64,000 nucleotides of DNA from Candidatus Neomicrothrix sp. UBA2983 (GCA_002346745.1 DEAL01000014.1:1-64000), one strand, 5' to 3'. Shown: positions 47,247 through 55,681, counted from the stretch's first letter. The notes: generated by a model not told the origin, from the sequence alone. Made by a program: numbers and translations.

Positions 47247-48071
47247 GTGGAGGCCGCCTTCTTCGACCTGGACCGGACGGTGATCGCCCGGGCCTCGCTG
47301 GCCGCCTACGGGCCGGTCCTGCGTCGGGAGGGCTACCTCAACGTCCCCATGGCCCTCAAGGCCGCATGGGGGCAGGTCGTGTACCGGTTCTTCGGCGCCG
47401 ATGACGACGCCATCGACCGGGCCCGCCGAACCGCACTGAGGCTGGCGACCGGCGTCGACCAGGAGTCGCTGCGTCGACTGGCCCGCGACCACCTGGCGGA
47501 GGTCATCGAGCCGATCGTGTTCGACGAGGCGCTCGAACTGCTCGACCGCCACCGCGACGAGGGCCGACTGGTGGTGCTGGTGTCGGCCTCACCGGTCGAG
47601 ATCGTCGAGCCCCTCGCCACGCACCTGGGCGTGGACGAATTCGTGGCCACGACCCCGGAGGTGGACCCGGGCGGCCGCTACACGGGTGAGGTCGAATTCT
47701 CGGCACATGGCCCGGGCAAGGCCGAGGCGATGACCCGACTGGCTGCCGAACTGGACCTGGACCTCGCCGCCTCGTGGGCCTACTCGGACTCGGTGAGCGA
47801 CTTGCCGATGCTCGAGGCGGTGGGCCATCCCGTCGCGGTCAACCCGGACCGGCAACTCCGACGCCTCGCTGGCGAACGGGAGTGGCCGGTCCTCGAGTTC
47901 GAGCGGCCGGTGGCGTTGGGCGACCGGGTGCCGCTGGACCGGCGCTGGGGGGTCGTGTCCGCGTTGACGCTGCTGGCCGCCATGGCGGTGTGGTCGGGCG
48001 TCCGCCGCGCCCGTCGTCGGTCCCGGGCCGCGGCCAGGGACGCCGGCGTCAGATCGATCGGACCTTCTTGA
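47247..48071 (+). CDS. HAD-IB family phosphatase
   Basis: A 274-residue HAD hydrolase of the SerB-like IB group. Motif I is FFDLDRT (D7, D9, T11); motif II Ser is in LVSASPVEIVEPLA; the Lys lies in GPGKAEAM and motif IV is YSDSVSDLPML. A C-terminal hydrophobic helix near residue 240 (VVSALTLLAAMAVWSGV) and a basic tail suggest membrane attachment. The GTG at 47247 follows TAGGCT by 7 nt, leaderless. Substrates of relatives include phospholipid headgroup phosphates; specificity here is unknown. Confidence 0.88.
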   Translation: MEAAFFDLDRTVIARASLAAYGPVLRREGYLNVPMALKAAWGQVVYRFFGADDDAIDRARRTALRLATGVDQESLRRLARDHLAEVIEPIVFDEALELLDRHRDEGRLVVLVSASPVEIVEPLATHLGVDEFVATTPEVDPGGRYTGEVEFSAHGPGKAEAMTRLAAELDLDLAASWAYSDSVSDLPMLEAVGHPVAVNPDRQLRRLAGEREWPVLEFERPVALGDRVPLDRRWGVVSALTLLAAMAVWSGVRRARRRSRAAARDAGVRSIGPS

Positions 48072-48132
48072 CGGCCGCGGCGATCAGGGCGCCCAGAACC
48101 GTCAGCATCAACAGCTTCTTCACGCCAGCCAT
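48049..48132 (-). CDS. Possible 27-aa single-helix membrane protein
   Basis: The frame encodes MAGVKKLLMLTVLGALIAA followed by AVKKVRSI: two Lys, a hydrophobic helix, then two Lys and an Arg, a clean single-span design. It overlaps the 3' end of the HAD gene by 23 bp on the other strand. No strong ribosome site is seen. It recalls the short DLW-39-type actinobacterial proteins but lacks their tail. Could be chance. Confidence 0.4.
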   Translation of the reverse strand: MAGVKKLLMLTVLGALIAAAVKKVRSI

Positions 48133-48212
48133 GATACGCAGCCCCGGTCGGGACGCGCCCCTGTCGGGACGCGAGATGGCGAGGGACGTGCCGCGCCGTT
48201 AGCGTCGTGACC

Positions 48213-48308
48213 GGAGGTGTCTGAGTACCTGGTGGGCTCCCCCGCCTTCAAAGCGGGTGGGACGGGCGATCCCCGTCCGGCGGGTTCGATTCCCGTCCAC
48301 CTCCGCCA
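48213..48308 (+). tRNA. selC: tRNA-Sec (anticodon TCA)
   Basis: A 96-nt selenocysteine tRNA with encoded CCA. The anticodon loop CTTCAAA (48246-48252) holds TCA at 48248-48250 between CCCGC and GCGGG arms. The long variable arm is GGACGGG-CGAT-CCCCGTCC, and the T-loop is TTCGATT. The acceptor arms GGAGGTG/CACCTCC pair over 7 bp; the eighth pair, expected in bacterial tRNA-Sec, appears as a U-C mismatch. TAGCGT at 48200-48205 ends 7 nt before the first base. It serves selA and selB, 12 kb downstream. Confidence 0.95.
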
Positions 48309-48341
48309 ATCCGGCCCGGCGGGGGGCCGAGGCGTCCCGGG

Positions 48342-49379
48342 TCAGACGGCCAGCAGGTCGCGGGCGCCGGTGTCGGTGCTGGGGTGGCGCAACTTCGACA
48401 TGGCCCGGGCCTCGATCTGGCGGATGCGCTCCCGGGTCAGGTTGAAGTGCTCGCCGACCTCCTCGAGGGTCCGCGGCTCGCCCCGGTCGAGGCCGAAGCG
48501 CAACTTCAGGATCTCGCGCTCGCGCTGGTCGAGGGGTGCCAGCAGGCGGCTGATCTCCTCGGGCAGCAGCGCCGTGGCGGCCCGTTCGAAGGGCGACTCG
48601 GCGGCCCGGTCCTCGACCACGTCACCCAGTTCGGCGTCGCCATCCTCGCGCAGCGGCTCGGAGAGCGACAGGGGCTCGGCAGCGAAGCGCAGGGCCTCGG
48701 TGACCTTGTCCTCGGGCATCTCGACCTCGCGGGCCAGTTCGGCCAGCGTGGCGGGACGGCTGTGCTTGTGTTCGAGGCGGGAACGGGCCTTCTGGAGGCG
48801 GGCCAGGGTGTCGCCGGCGTGCACGGGTAGCCGAATGGTGCGGCCGGTGTTGGCGATGCCGCGGGTGATGGCCTGACGGATCCACCAGGTGGCGTAGGTC
48901 GAGAACTTGAAGCCCTTGCGCCAGTCGAACTTCTCGACGGCGTGCATGAGTCCGAGGTTGCCCTCCTGGATGAGGTCGAGCAGCGGCAGGCCGGAGGCCT
49001 GGTACTTCTTGGCAATGGAGACGACCAGACGGAGGTTGGACTGGACGAAGGTGCGCTCAGCCTCCTCGCCCTGGCGGATGGCCCGACGGAGTTCTCGGCG
49101 CCGGGCCGGGGTGACCTTGGCACCGGCCTTGTCCATCTCGGCCTTGGCCTCGACGCCACCCTCGATCTTCTGGGCAAGCCGGACCTCGCCCTCCTTGGTC
49201 AGGAGGGGGTACTGGCCGATGTCGGTGAGATACAGGCGGACGAGGTCCTCTTCGTCTCGCTCAACCCGGTCCTTCGCCAATCTGGGCACTCCTCCGTCGT
49301 CCGGCGGGCGCCTCCGCGACGCCCGACCTCGTTGCTTCGGAGCGCTCACCGGATCCGTCGGGGCCCTCGTCGGACCCAT
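48342..49379 (-). CDS. Sigma-70 family factor (HrdB/SigB-like)
   Basis: A sigma factor of about 340 residues with regions 1.2 to 4. Region 1.2 starts DLVRLYLTDIGQYPLLT; region 2 has SNLRLVVSIAKKYQ, LLDLIQEGNLGLMHAVEKFD and FSTYATWWIRQAI; region 3 follows with IRLPVHAGDTLARL; region 4 ends TLEEVGEHFNLTRERIRQIEARAMSKLRHP. The short N-terminus suggests a group 1 or 2 factor without a long 1.1 region. The start is uncertain: ATG 49379 is given because a promoter (49419-49446) excludes the longer reading; a TTG farther in, behind GGAGG, is another choice. Confidence 0.93.
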   Translation of the reverse strand: MGPTRAPTDPVSAPKQRGRASRRRPPDDGGVPRLAKDRVERDEEDLVRLYLTDIGQYPLLTKEGEVRLAQKIEGGVEAKAEMDKAGAKVTPARRRELRRAIRQGEEAERTFVQSNLRLVVSIAKKYQASGLPLLDLIQEGNLGLMHAVEKFDWRKGFKFSTYATWWIRQAITRGIANTGRTIRLPVHAGDTLARLQKARSRLEHKHSRPATLAELAREVEMPEDKVTEALRFAAEPLSLSEPLREDGDAELGDVVEDRAAESPFERAATALLPEEISRLLAPLDQREREILKLRFGLDRGEPRTLEEVGEHFNLTRERIRQIEARAMSKLRHPSTDTGARDLLAV

Positions 49380-49418
49380 CCAGACCGCTGTCGGTGTCGC
49401 CCTCACCGTTCCGTCGTC

Positions 49419-49470
49419 ACCATATCGACGGTCCAGTGGAGCACAACACTCCAACGTGACCTTCGTCACG
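49419..49470 (-). promoter_or_regulatory. Sigma-gene promoter with CRP-like palindrome upstream
   Basis: On the minus strand TTGTGC (49446-49441), a 16-bp spacer and TATGGT (49424-49419) form a promoter. Just upstream is a perfect inverted repeat CGTGAC-N4-GTCACG (49455-49470), which contains GTGA-N6-TCAC, the core of CRP/FNR-family sites. Binding is inferred. Confidence 0.5.
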
Positions 49471-49498
49471 AATTGTCACAGAAGGGCGGGACGGCCCC

Positions 49499-49969
49499 TC
49501 AGCCGGTGAGCGGACGGGCCCCGTCGAGGGCGCCGAACGTCGCACCGTCGGCCGCGGGTCGGTCCTCGAGGTCGGCGAGGACGAGCCGGAGCACGCGTCG
49601 GGCCGGGGCGTCGGCGACGGCGTCGAGGTCTTCGGCGAGGCGCTCCAGGTCGGCGACGAGGCCATCGGCCACGGCGCCGGCGACCGCCAGTCGGTCCGCG
49701 GCCGGTACGCCGTCGAGGGCGGCGACCAGGTCGGCCACCCCGGGGTGGACCGGTCCGTCGTGCACGTCGCCGGCCAACAGCACCGAGTCGGGGACGAGGT
49801 CCTGCCACCAGGCCACGTGCTCGCCCAGCCGGCGACCCAGCGACGCCAGGGCCGGGGCGGACGACGGGTCGGCACCGTCGGCCGACCAGGCGCCGAGGCG
49901 CTCGAACAGGGCGGTGCCGAGCCACGCCAGGCCGCTCCAGCGGCGGGCGCCCTCGGCAGCGGTCGCCAC
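49499..49969 (-). CDS. Hypothetical helical protein, 156 aa
   Basis: I do not recognise this protein. It is 156 residues, soluble, predicted all-helical, Ala- and Asp-rich. A segment LGRRLGEHVAWWQDLVPDS and later DGVPAADRLAVAGAVADGL are the most distinctive parts. The GTG at 49969 lies 2 bp after the nadE stop, so it is probably translated with nadE. His and Glu spacing hints at a ferritin-like bundle, but a full metal site is not evident. Confidence 0.65.
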   Translation of the reverse strand: MATAAEGARRWSGLAWLGTALFERLGAWSADGADPSSAPALASLGRRLGEHVAWWQDLVPDSVLLAGDVHDGPVHPGVADLVAALDGVPAADRLAVAGAVADGLVADLERLAEDLDAVADAPARRVLRLVLADLEDRPAADGATFGALDGARPLTG

Positions 49970-49971
49970 GG

Positions 49972-51663
49972 TCAGCCCCGGTACCGGTTGACGACCGGCA
50001 GTCGCCGGTCGCGGCCGAAGCCCTTGCTGGTGACGGTGGCGCCGTGCGGGGTCTGGCGGCGCTTGTACTCGGCCTGGTCGACCATCCGAGCGACCCGGTC
50101 GACGAGGTCGGCGTCGAAACCGGCGGCGACCAGCTCGGCCCGCGTGCGGTCGCCCTCGATGTAGGCCTCGAGCAGCGGGTCCAGCACGTCGTAGGGCGGC
50201 AGGCTCTGGTCGTCGCGCTGGTCGGGCCGCAACTCGGCCGAGGGCGGCTTGGCGAGGATCGAGTCGGGGATGAGGGGCCCACCGCCGGCGTGCACCGACT
50301 GGACGTTGCGCCAGCGGCAGAGTTCGTAGACGGTCGTCTTGTAGACGTCCTTGATGGAGGCGTAGGCGCCGGCCGTGTCGCCGTAGAGGGTCGAGTAGCC
50401 GACGGCCGCCTCGCTCTTGTTGCCGGTGGTGAGCACCAGCCACCCGTGGGCGTTGGCGAGGGCCATCAGCAGCACGCCGCGGATGCGGGCCTGGAGGTTC
50501 TCGTCCATGAGGCCGTCCCCGTGCTCCCCGACCGCCGGTTCGAGCAGTCCGCGGAGCGCCACGTGGGCGTCCTCGATCGGGATGGTGCGCTCGTCGAGGC
50601 CCTGTTCGGCGACGAGCGCCTCGGCGTCGGCGACCGAGTGGTCGCTCGAGTAGCGGGACGGCATGAGGACGGCGTGGACGTGCTCGGGTCCGAGGGCGTC
50701 GGCGGCGATGGTGGCGACGAGGGCCGAGTCGACGCCGCCGGAGAGGCCAAGGCAGACGTCGGTGAAGCCGCTCTTCTGCACGTAGTCGCGGGTGGCGACC
50801 ACGAGTGCGGCGTAGACCTCGGCCAGCGGGTCGAGGGGCTGCACGGGCGGCGGGATGGCGTGGTCGGGCCAGGCGACGGTGCCGGAGACATCGACGACCG
50901 GGAGGTCACCGTCGCCGGGAGGGACCTCCGGGGCGTCGACGTCGACGACGACGATGGCCTCGTCGAAGCGGGGGGCCCGGGCGACGATCCGGCCGGCGGG
51001 ATCGGCGACCATGGAGCCGCCGTCGAAGACCAGTTCGTCCTGGCCGCCGACCAGGTTGACGTAGGCGAGGGGCCGCCCCGACGAGGCGGCGGTGGCGACG
51101 ATGGTGGCCTCGCGGCGGGCCAGCTTGCCCTGGTGGTAGGGCGAGCCGTTGACGGTGACGAGCAGTTCGGCGCCGCCCTCCACCAGCCGGTCGATGGGCC
51201 CGTCGTCGACCCAGAGGTCCTCGCAGATGGTGACGCCCACCTTCGCCCCACCGATGCGGAAGAGTTCGAGTGGTTCGGTGCCGGCGTCGAAGTGCCGGGC
51301 CTCGTCGAAGACGCTGTAGTTGGGCAACTGGCGCTTGTGGTAGACGCCGTGGACGGTGCCGCCGCGGCAGACCGCCACGGCGTTGTGCACCTGCCCGTCG
51401 GGCCCGGGGTCGGCGAAGCCCAGCAGCAGCGTGCAGTCGCCGCTCTCGGCGGCCAGCTGCTCGACGGCGTCGCGGCTCTCGGCAACGAATCGGGGCTTGA
51501 GGACGAGATCCTCGAGCGGGTAGCCGGTGAGCACCATCTCGGGGAAGACCGCCAGGTCGCAGCCGGCCACCTCGGGCAGAGCCGAGCGGACGCGCGCCAC
51601 GTTGCCGTCGAGGTCTCCGACGACGCTGTTCACCTGGACCAGCGCGACCCGCAGTCGGTGCAT
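49972..51663 (-). CDS. nadE: Glutamine-dependent NAD+ synthetase
   Basis: A 563-residue two-domain enzyme making NAD+ from deamido-NAD+. The N-terminal nitrilase-like glutaminase has the Glu (VFPEMVLTGYP), Lys (VYHKRQLPNYSVFDE) and Cys (GVTICEDLWVDDGP) triad. The C-terminal synthetase has the PP-loop LGLSGGVDSALVA and GNKSEAAVGYSTLYGD. The ATG at 51663 follows TACGCT (51675-51670) by 6 nt, leaderless. It uses glutamine made by the adjacent glutamine synthetases. Confidence 0.96.
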   Translation of the reverse strand: MHRLRVALVQVNSVVGDLDGNVARVRSALPEVAGCDLAVFPEMVLTGYPLEDLVLKPRFVAESRDAVEQLAAESGDCTLLLGFADPGPDGQVHNAVAVCRGGTVHGVYHKRQLPNYSVFDEARHFDAGTEPLELFRIGGAKVGVTICEDLWVDDGPIDRLVEGGAELLVTVNGSPYHQGKLARREATIVATAASSGRPLAYVNLVGGQDELVFDGGSMVADPAGRIVARAPRFDEAIVVVDVDAPEVPPGDGDLPVVDVSGTVAWPDHAIPPPVQPLDPLAEVYAALVVATRDYVQKSGFTDVCLGLSGGVDSALVATIAADALGPEHVHAVLMPSRYSSDHSVADAEALVAEQGLDERTIPIEDAHVALRGLLEPAVGEHGDGLMDENLQARIRGVLLMALANAHGWLVLTTGNKSEAAVGYSTLYGDTAGAYASIKDVYKTTVYELCRWRNVQSVHAGGGPLIPDSILAKPPSAELRPDQRDDQSLPPYDVLDPLLEAYIEGDRTRAELVAAGFDADLVDRVARMVDQAEYKRRQTPHGATVTSKGFGRDRRLPVVNRYRG

Positions 51664-51773
51664 GGCTGCAGCGTACCGACGACTCGGTAGAGCGGATCCG
51701 GACACGGAACGGCCCCGGGACACTGCGGGGAGTGTCCCGGGGCCGTCCGTCGCGTACGGGGGCGCCGCTGGCC

Positions 51774-52790
51774 CTAGCCGGCGAGGGCCTCGCAGCAGGT
51801 GTTCGTGATCAGGCGGGTGACCACGTACGGGTCCATGTTGGCGTTGGGGCGCCGGTCCTCGATGTAGCCCTTGCCGTCCAGGTGGACCTGCCAGGGGATG
51901 CGCACCGAGGCGCCGCGGTCGGAGACGCCGTAGCTGAACTGGTCGTAGCGCTGGGTCTCGTGGAGACCGGTTAGGCGCTCCTCGGAGCCGAGGCCGTAGC
52001 CCTTGATGTGCTCTTCGGGCTTGCCCTCGGCGCCCAGGGACTCGCAGGCGGTGATGACGGCGTCGTAGTTCTCGCGCATGGCGTTGGTCGAGAAGTTGGT
52101 GTGGGCGCCAGCGCCGTTCCAGTCCCCCTTGATGGGCTTGGCGGCGATCGAGGCGTCGACCCGGTAGTTCTCGGCGATGCGGTAGAGCAGGTAGCGGGCC
52201 ACCCACAAGTGGTCGCTGACGGCCACCGGGTCAACGGGGCCGATCTGGAACTCCCACTGGCCGAGCATGACCTCGGCGTTGGTGCCCGAGATTTCGAGGC
52301 CGGCGTCGATGCACGCCTGGGTGTGGTCCTCGACGATGTCGCGGCCGGCGATCTCGATGGCGCCGACGCCGCAGTAGTAGGGGCCCTGCGGGGCGGGGTA
52401 GCCCTCGATCGGCCAGCCCAGCGGGCGGTTCTCCTTGAAGAACGTGTACTCCTGCTCGATGCCGAAGATGGGCTCCTGGTCGGCGTACTTTTTGTACGTC
52501 TCGACGAGGGCGGCCCGGGAGTTGCTGGGGTGCGGGGTCATGTCGCCGTCGGGCAGGCAGACCTCGCAGAGCACGAGCACGTCATCGCCGCCGCGGATCG
52601 GGTCCGGGCAACTGAAAACGGGGTTGAGCACGCAGTCCGAGTTGTCGCCCGGCGCCTGGTTGGTGCTCGAACCGTCGAAGCCCCAGATCGGGAACTCGGT
52701 GGTGCCCGACTCGAGGATCTTGGTCTTCGAGCGAACATACGGCAGGGGCTGGGTGCCGTCGATCCAGATGTATTCGGCCCTTATCGCCAT
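51774..52790 (-). CDS. glnII: Type II (eukaryotic-type) glutamine synthetase
   Basis: A 338-residue GSII. It shows the type II pattern EYIWIDGTQPLPYVRSKTK at the start, IWGFDGSSTNQAPG, IEQEYTFF, NGAGAHTNFST for ATP and ammonium binding, and the RRPNANMDPYVVT end. These enzymes are found in plants, rhizobia and actinobacteria, and are usually induced when nitrogen is poor. The ATG at 52790 is used. It is divergent from the type I gene glnA; the region between holds PHO-box-like and GlnR-like sites. Confidence 0.95.
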   Translation of the reverse strand: MAIRAEYIWIDGTQPLPYVRSKTKILESGTTEFPIWGFDGSSTNQAPGDNSDCVLNPVFSCPDPIRGGDDVLVLCEVCLPDGDMTPHPSNSRAALVETYKKYADQEPIFGIEQEYTFFKENRPLGWPIEGYPAPQGPYYCGVGAIEIAGRDIVEDHTQACIDAGLEISGTNAEVMLGQWEFQIGPVDPVAVSDHLWVARYLLYRIAENYRVDASIAAKPIKGDWNGAGAHTNFSTNAMRENYDAVITACESLGAEGKPEEHIKGYGLGSEERLTGLHETQRYDQFSYGVSDRGASVRIPWQVHLDGKGYIEDRRPNANMDPYVVTRLITNTCCEALAG

Positions 52791-52895
52791 GGGTGTCTGT
52801 CTCCAAGGTGGGGTGGTCGATGGGCGATCCGTTCGCCCGTTGCATGGGTGTGGCCCGGCGGTCCACCGGGCCGCACACACGATGCCACAACGGCG

Positions 52896-52937
52896 GTTTC
52901 CCTGCTGTTGCCCTTGTGTGAACGGACTGTGAACGGA
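52896..52937 (-). promoter_or_regulatory. PHO-box-like and GlnR-like sites between glnII and glnA
   Basis: A direct repeat TGTGAACGGA occurs at 52917-52926 and 52928-52937; on the minus strand it reads GTTCACA-N4-GTTCACA, the PHO-box form with an 11-bp period. Next to it GTTTC-N6-GTTGC (52896-52911) reads on the minus strand GCAAC-N6-GAAAC, close to the GlnR consensus GTNAC-N6-GAAAC. Both are in reach of the glnII and glnA promoters. Sites are seen; binding is inferred from Streptomyces. Confidence 0.55.
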
Positions 52938-52971
52938 AAGAAGCCCTTTGGCGCGGGCACCACTTCAGGCG

Positions 52972-52983
52972 CACAATAGTGTC
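52972..52983 (+). promoter_or_regulatory. Leaderless glnA -10 box
   Basis: CACAAT at 52972-52977 lies 6 nt before the GTG of glnA, matching the -10 to start spacing of other leaderless genes here. No ribosome site precedes the GTG. Confidence 0.4.
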
Positions 52984-54324
52984 GTGGAGAACGACGACCG
53001 CAAGCGCGACTACGTCCTGCGCACCGTCGAGGAACGCGGGGTCCGGCTCATCCGGCTCTGGTTCACCGACGTGCTGGGCCGCCACAAGTCGGTGGCGATC
53101 TCGCCGGCCGAACTCGAGACCGTGTTCGACGAGGGCCTGCAGTTCGACGGCTCGTCGATCGACGGCTTCAGCCGCATCCAGGAGAGCGACGTGCTGGCGG
53201 TCCCCGATCCCGGCACCTTCGAGCTGCTGCCGTGGGCAGCCGAGGACGAGCCCTCCGGCACCATGTTCTGTGACATCACCCAGCTCGACGGCTCGCCGTT
53301 TCCCGGCGACCCCCGCCAGGTGCTGCGCCGCAACCTGACCCGGGCCCGCGACGCCGGCTTCGAGATGTTCTGCGCCCCGGAGGTGGAGTTCTTCTACTTC
53401 GCCGAGGCCAACAGAGGGATCCCCCAGCCCCTGGACGGCGCCTCGTACTTCGACCTGACGACGGCCGACGTCTCCTCGGACCTCCGCAAGCGCACCCTCC
53501 ATATGCTCGAGGCCCTGTCGATCCCGGTCGAGTACTCGTTCCACGAGGACAGCCCCAGCCAGCACGAGATCGACCTGCAGTACACCGACGCCCTGTCGAT
53601 GGCCGACGCCGTGATGACGCTGCGGCTCACGGTCAAGAAGATCGCCCTCGAGCAGGGGGTGCACGCCACGTTCATGCCCAAGCCGCTCAACGGCGTGCAG
53701 GGCTCGGGCATGCACACGCACCTCTCGTTGTTCCGCGACGGCCAGAACGCCTTCCACGGGCCGGACGGCGACGAAGGGCTCTCAGACGTCGGCAAGGGGT
53801 TCATCGCCGGCCTGCTTCGCCACGCCCGCGAGATCACGGCGGTCACCAACCAGCTGGTCAACTCGTACAAGCGGATCAACGAGGGCTACGAGGCACCCCG
53901 GTTCGTGTCGTGGGCCCGAAACAACCGGTCGGCGCTGGTCCGGGTGCCGATCATCAAGCCCGGCAAGACCCAGTCGACCCGCGTCGAGTACCGGGTGCTC
54001 GACCCGGCGTGCAACCCATACCTCGCCTACGCCGTGATCCTGGCAGCCGGCCTGCGGGGCATCGAGGCCGGCTACGAACTGCCAGCCGAGGCCGAGGCCA
54101 ACCTCCACGAACTGGGTCCCGACGAGTTGTCGACAATCGGCGTCGAGCCGCTGCCGTCGAACCTGGCCGAGGCGCTCGACGAGATGGAGGCCTCCGAGCT
54201 GGTCCGCGAGACCCTCGGCGACCACATCTTCGAGTGGTTCCTGCGCAACAAGCGGGCCGAGTGGAACGAGTACCAGCGACAGGTCACGCCGTTCGAGCTG
54301 GAGCACTACCTGCCGACCTGGTGA
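52984..54324 (+). CDS. glnA: Type I (alpha) glutamine synthetase
   Basis: A 446-residue GSI-alpha enzyme. Motifs are FDGSSIDGF, the PEVEFFYF metal site, NGVQGSGMHTHLSLF for ATP binding, NSYKRINEGYEAPRF and EYRVLDPACNPYLAYA. The Tyr adenylylation loop of GSI-beta enzymes is absent, so control by adenylylation is unlikely. GTG at 52984 with a CACAAT -10 box just upstream suggests leaderless expression. glnR follows after 13 bp. Confidence 0.95.
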   Translation: MENDDRKRDYVLRTVEERGVRLIRLWFTDVLGRHKSVAISPAELETVFDEGLQFDGSSIDGFSRIQESDVLAVPDPGTFELLPWAAEDEPSGTMFCDITQLDGSPFPGDPRQVLRRNLTRARDAGFEMFCAPEVEFFYFAEANRGIPQPLDGASYFDLTTADVSSDLRKRTLHMLEALSIPVEYSFHEDSPSQHEIDLQYTDALSMADAVMTLRLTVKKIALEQGVHATFMPKPLNGVQGSGMHTHLSLFRDGQNAFHGPDGDEGLSDVGKGFIAGLLRHAREITAVTNQLVNSYKRINEGYEAPRFVSWARNNRSALVRVPIIKPGKTQSTRVEYRVLDPACNPYLAYAVILAAGLRGIEAGYELPAEAEANLHELGPDELSTIGVEPLPSNLAEALDEMEASELVRETLGDHIFEWFLRNKRAEWNEYQRQVTPFELEHYLPTW

Positions 54325-54337
54325 CGGCAGGACTGCC

Positions 54338-55018
54338 ATGGACCCCCTCCTCATCTTCCCCGAACCGGCCCCGCCGGAGCTGGCCCAGGCCCTCGACCTG
54401 GGCGGCTGGTCGTGGAAGTCGATCGGGGATCCCGACGCGGCGATCGCCGAGGAACCGGACGGGGGCTGGACCGGTGCCATCGTGGTGGCCGACGTCGACC
54501 CGGAGGGGGCGTTGGCCATGTGCCGGCGGCTGCGCCGAGGCGAGTTGCCGCTGGAGCCGCTGCTGCTGCTGGTGACCGCCAACCAACTCGAGGACCTCAA
54601 GTTGCGCGAAGACCTCTACGACGACTTCTGCGTGCTGCCGATCCGGCCGGTCGAGCTGTCGGCGCGACTGCGGCACCTGTTCTGGAAGACGGGACGGGGC
54701 ACGCGCCCCGACCTCGTGGAGTACGGGCCGCTGGCGCTCAACGTCGAGACCTACCAGGCGGCCATCGACGGCCAGCCCCTCGACCTCACCTACATGGAGT
54801 ACGAACTGCTCAAGTTCCTGGCGTCGCACCCCGGCAGGGTGTTCACCCGCGAGACGCTGCTCAGCCGGGTCTGGGGCTACGACTACTACGGCGGTGCCCG
54901 CACCGTCGACGTGCACATCCGACGCCTGCGCTCGAAGCTTGGCGAGGAGCACGCTGGCCTGATCCACACCGTCCGTTCGGTGGGCTACCGGTTCGGCCAG
55001 TCCCGCTGGGGCGTGTAG
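54338..55018 (+). CDS. glnR: GlnR-type OmpR-family nitrogen regulator
   Basis: A 226-residue OmpR-family protein. The N-terminal receiver (1-118) is atypical: D52 stands where the phosphorylated Asp would be, but the usual acidic pocket is missing. The C-terminal winged helix (about 128-222) has LTYMEYELLKFLASHPGRVFTRE, VWGYDYYGGARTVDVHI and HTVRSVGYRF. Position directly after glnA and the atypical receiver favour GlnR, the global nitrogen regulator of actinobacteria. A neighbouring GlnR-like site supports autoregulation of the locus. Confidence 0.88.
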   Translation: MDPLLIFPEPAPPELAQALDLGGWSWKSIGDPDAAIAEEPDGGWTGAIVVADVDPEGALAMCRRLRRGELPLEPLLLLVTANQLEDLKLREDLYDDFCVLPIRPVELSARLRHLFWKTGRGTRPDLVEYGPLALNVETYQAAIDGQPLDLTYMEYELLKFLASHPGRVFTRETLLSRVWGYDYYGGARTVDVHIRRLRSKLGEEHAGLIHTVRSVGYRFGQSRWGV

Positions 55019-55037
55019 CCCCGGGCCGAACCGGGCT
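55017..55037. terminator. Hairpin between convergent glnR and a small gene
   Basis: AGCCC(C)GG and CCGGGCT pair around a GCCGAA loop, just after the glnR stop and overlapping the stop of the convergent small membrane protein gene. No T-run on either side. Confidence 0.45.
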
Positions 55038-55225
55038 CAGTCCTCGGCGGGCCCCGCGTAGGGGTTGGCCTCGCTCACCTCGAGCAGTTCGGAGCCCTCG
55101 TGGCGGGCGTCGGCGTCGCCCTTGAGCAGGCGGCCCAGCACCGAGGCACCGATGGCGCCGCTCATCAGGATGCCGACGGGCATCACGACGACGAGCACGA
55201 TGATCATGATCACGGCTCCGGCCAT
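55037..55225 (-). CDS. Small membrane protein, 62 aa
   Basis: One hydrophobic helix (residues about 4-30, VIMIIVLVVVMPVGILMSGAIG), then GRLLKGDADARHEGSELLEVSEANPYAGPAED, an acidic cytoplasmic-looking tail. I know of similar short single-helix proteins in actinobacteria but not a function. The ATG at 55225 lacks a strong ribosome site. Codon use fits the genome. Confidence 0.65.
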   Translation of the reverse strand: MAGAVIMIIVLVVVMPVGILMSGAIGASVLGRLLKGDADARHEGSELLEVSEANPYAGPAED

Positions 55226-55306
55226 GGCGGCAGTCTGCCAGAAGATCGTGGGCCCGGTGGCGCCGGCGGCTAGGCCGACATGGGCGGCGGATCCGGACGG
55301 TTGCCA

Positions 55307-55681
55307 CTACCCCACGTGGGCGATGGCCTCGACCTCGAAGAGCGCCCCGATCGGCAGGGCGGCCACCGCCACGCAGGAACGGGCCGGACGGTGGTCGCCG
55401 AAGGCGGCGCAGTACACCTCGTTGATGGCGGCGAAGTTGCCCATGTCCGTAAGGAACACCGTGGCCTTGACCACCTGGTCCATCGTCGCCCCGTTGGCCT
55501 CCAGTTGGGTCCGGAGGTTGGACAGCGCCTGGGCCGCCTGGGCCTCGACGCCGCCCTCGGCCAGCGAGCCGACCACCGGACCGTCGACGGTGTCCACCTC
55601 GACGAGGCCAACCTGGCCGCTGACGAACAGGAAGTCGCCCGCCCGGACGACGGGGGTGTAGGGACCGACGGGTTTGGACAT
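55307..55681 (-). CDS. RidA family protein (enamine/imine deaminase)
   Basis: A 124-residue RidA/YjgF protein that removes reactive enamines formed by PLP enzymes. Signatures are GPYTPVVRAGDFLFVSGQVG, NLRTQLEANGATMDQVVKATVFLTDM and the closing ARSCVAVAALPIGALFEVEAIA with its catalytic Arg. ATG at 55681 with GAGGAGG. It lies 35 bp downstream of the xanthine-dehydrogenase-like gene, possibly in one transcript. Confidence 0.92.
   Translation of the reverse strand: MSKPVGPYTPVVRAGDFLFVSGQVGLVEVDTVDGPVVGSLAEGGVEAQAAQALSNLRTQLEANGATMDQVVKATVFLTDMGNFAAINEVYCAAFGDHRPARSCVAVAALPIGALFEVEAIAHVG

Noticed and set aside
46225..49379. The nearby sigma factor as the direct target of the anti-sigma pair
   Set aside because: It has primary-type regions 1.2 to 4, lies in a separate transcription unit beyond tRNA-Sec, and partner-switch targets are usually other sigma groups.
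52984..54324. Adenylylation control of the type I glutamine synthetase
   Set aside because: The Tyr-containing loop of the GSI-beta class is not present in the C-terminal part.
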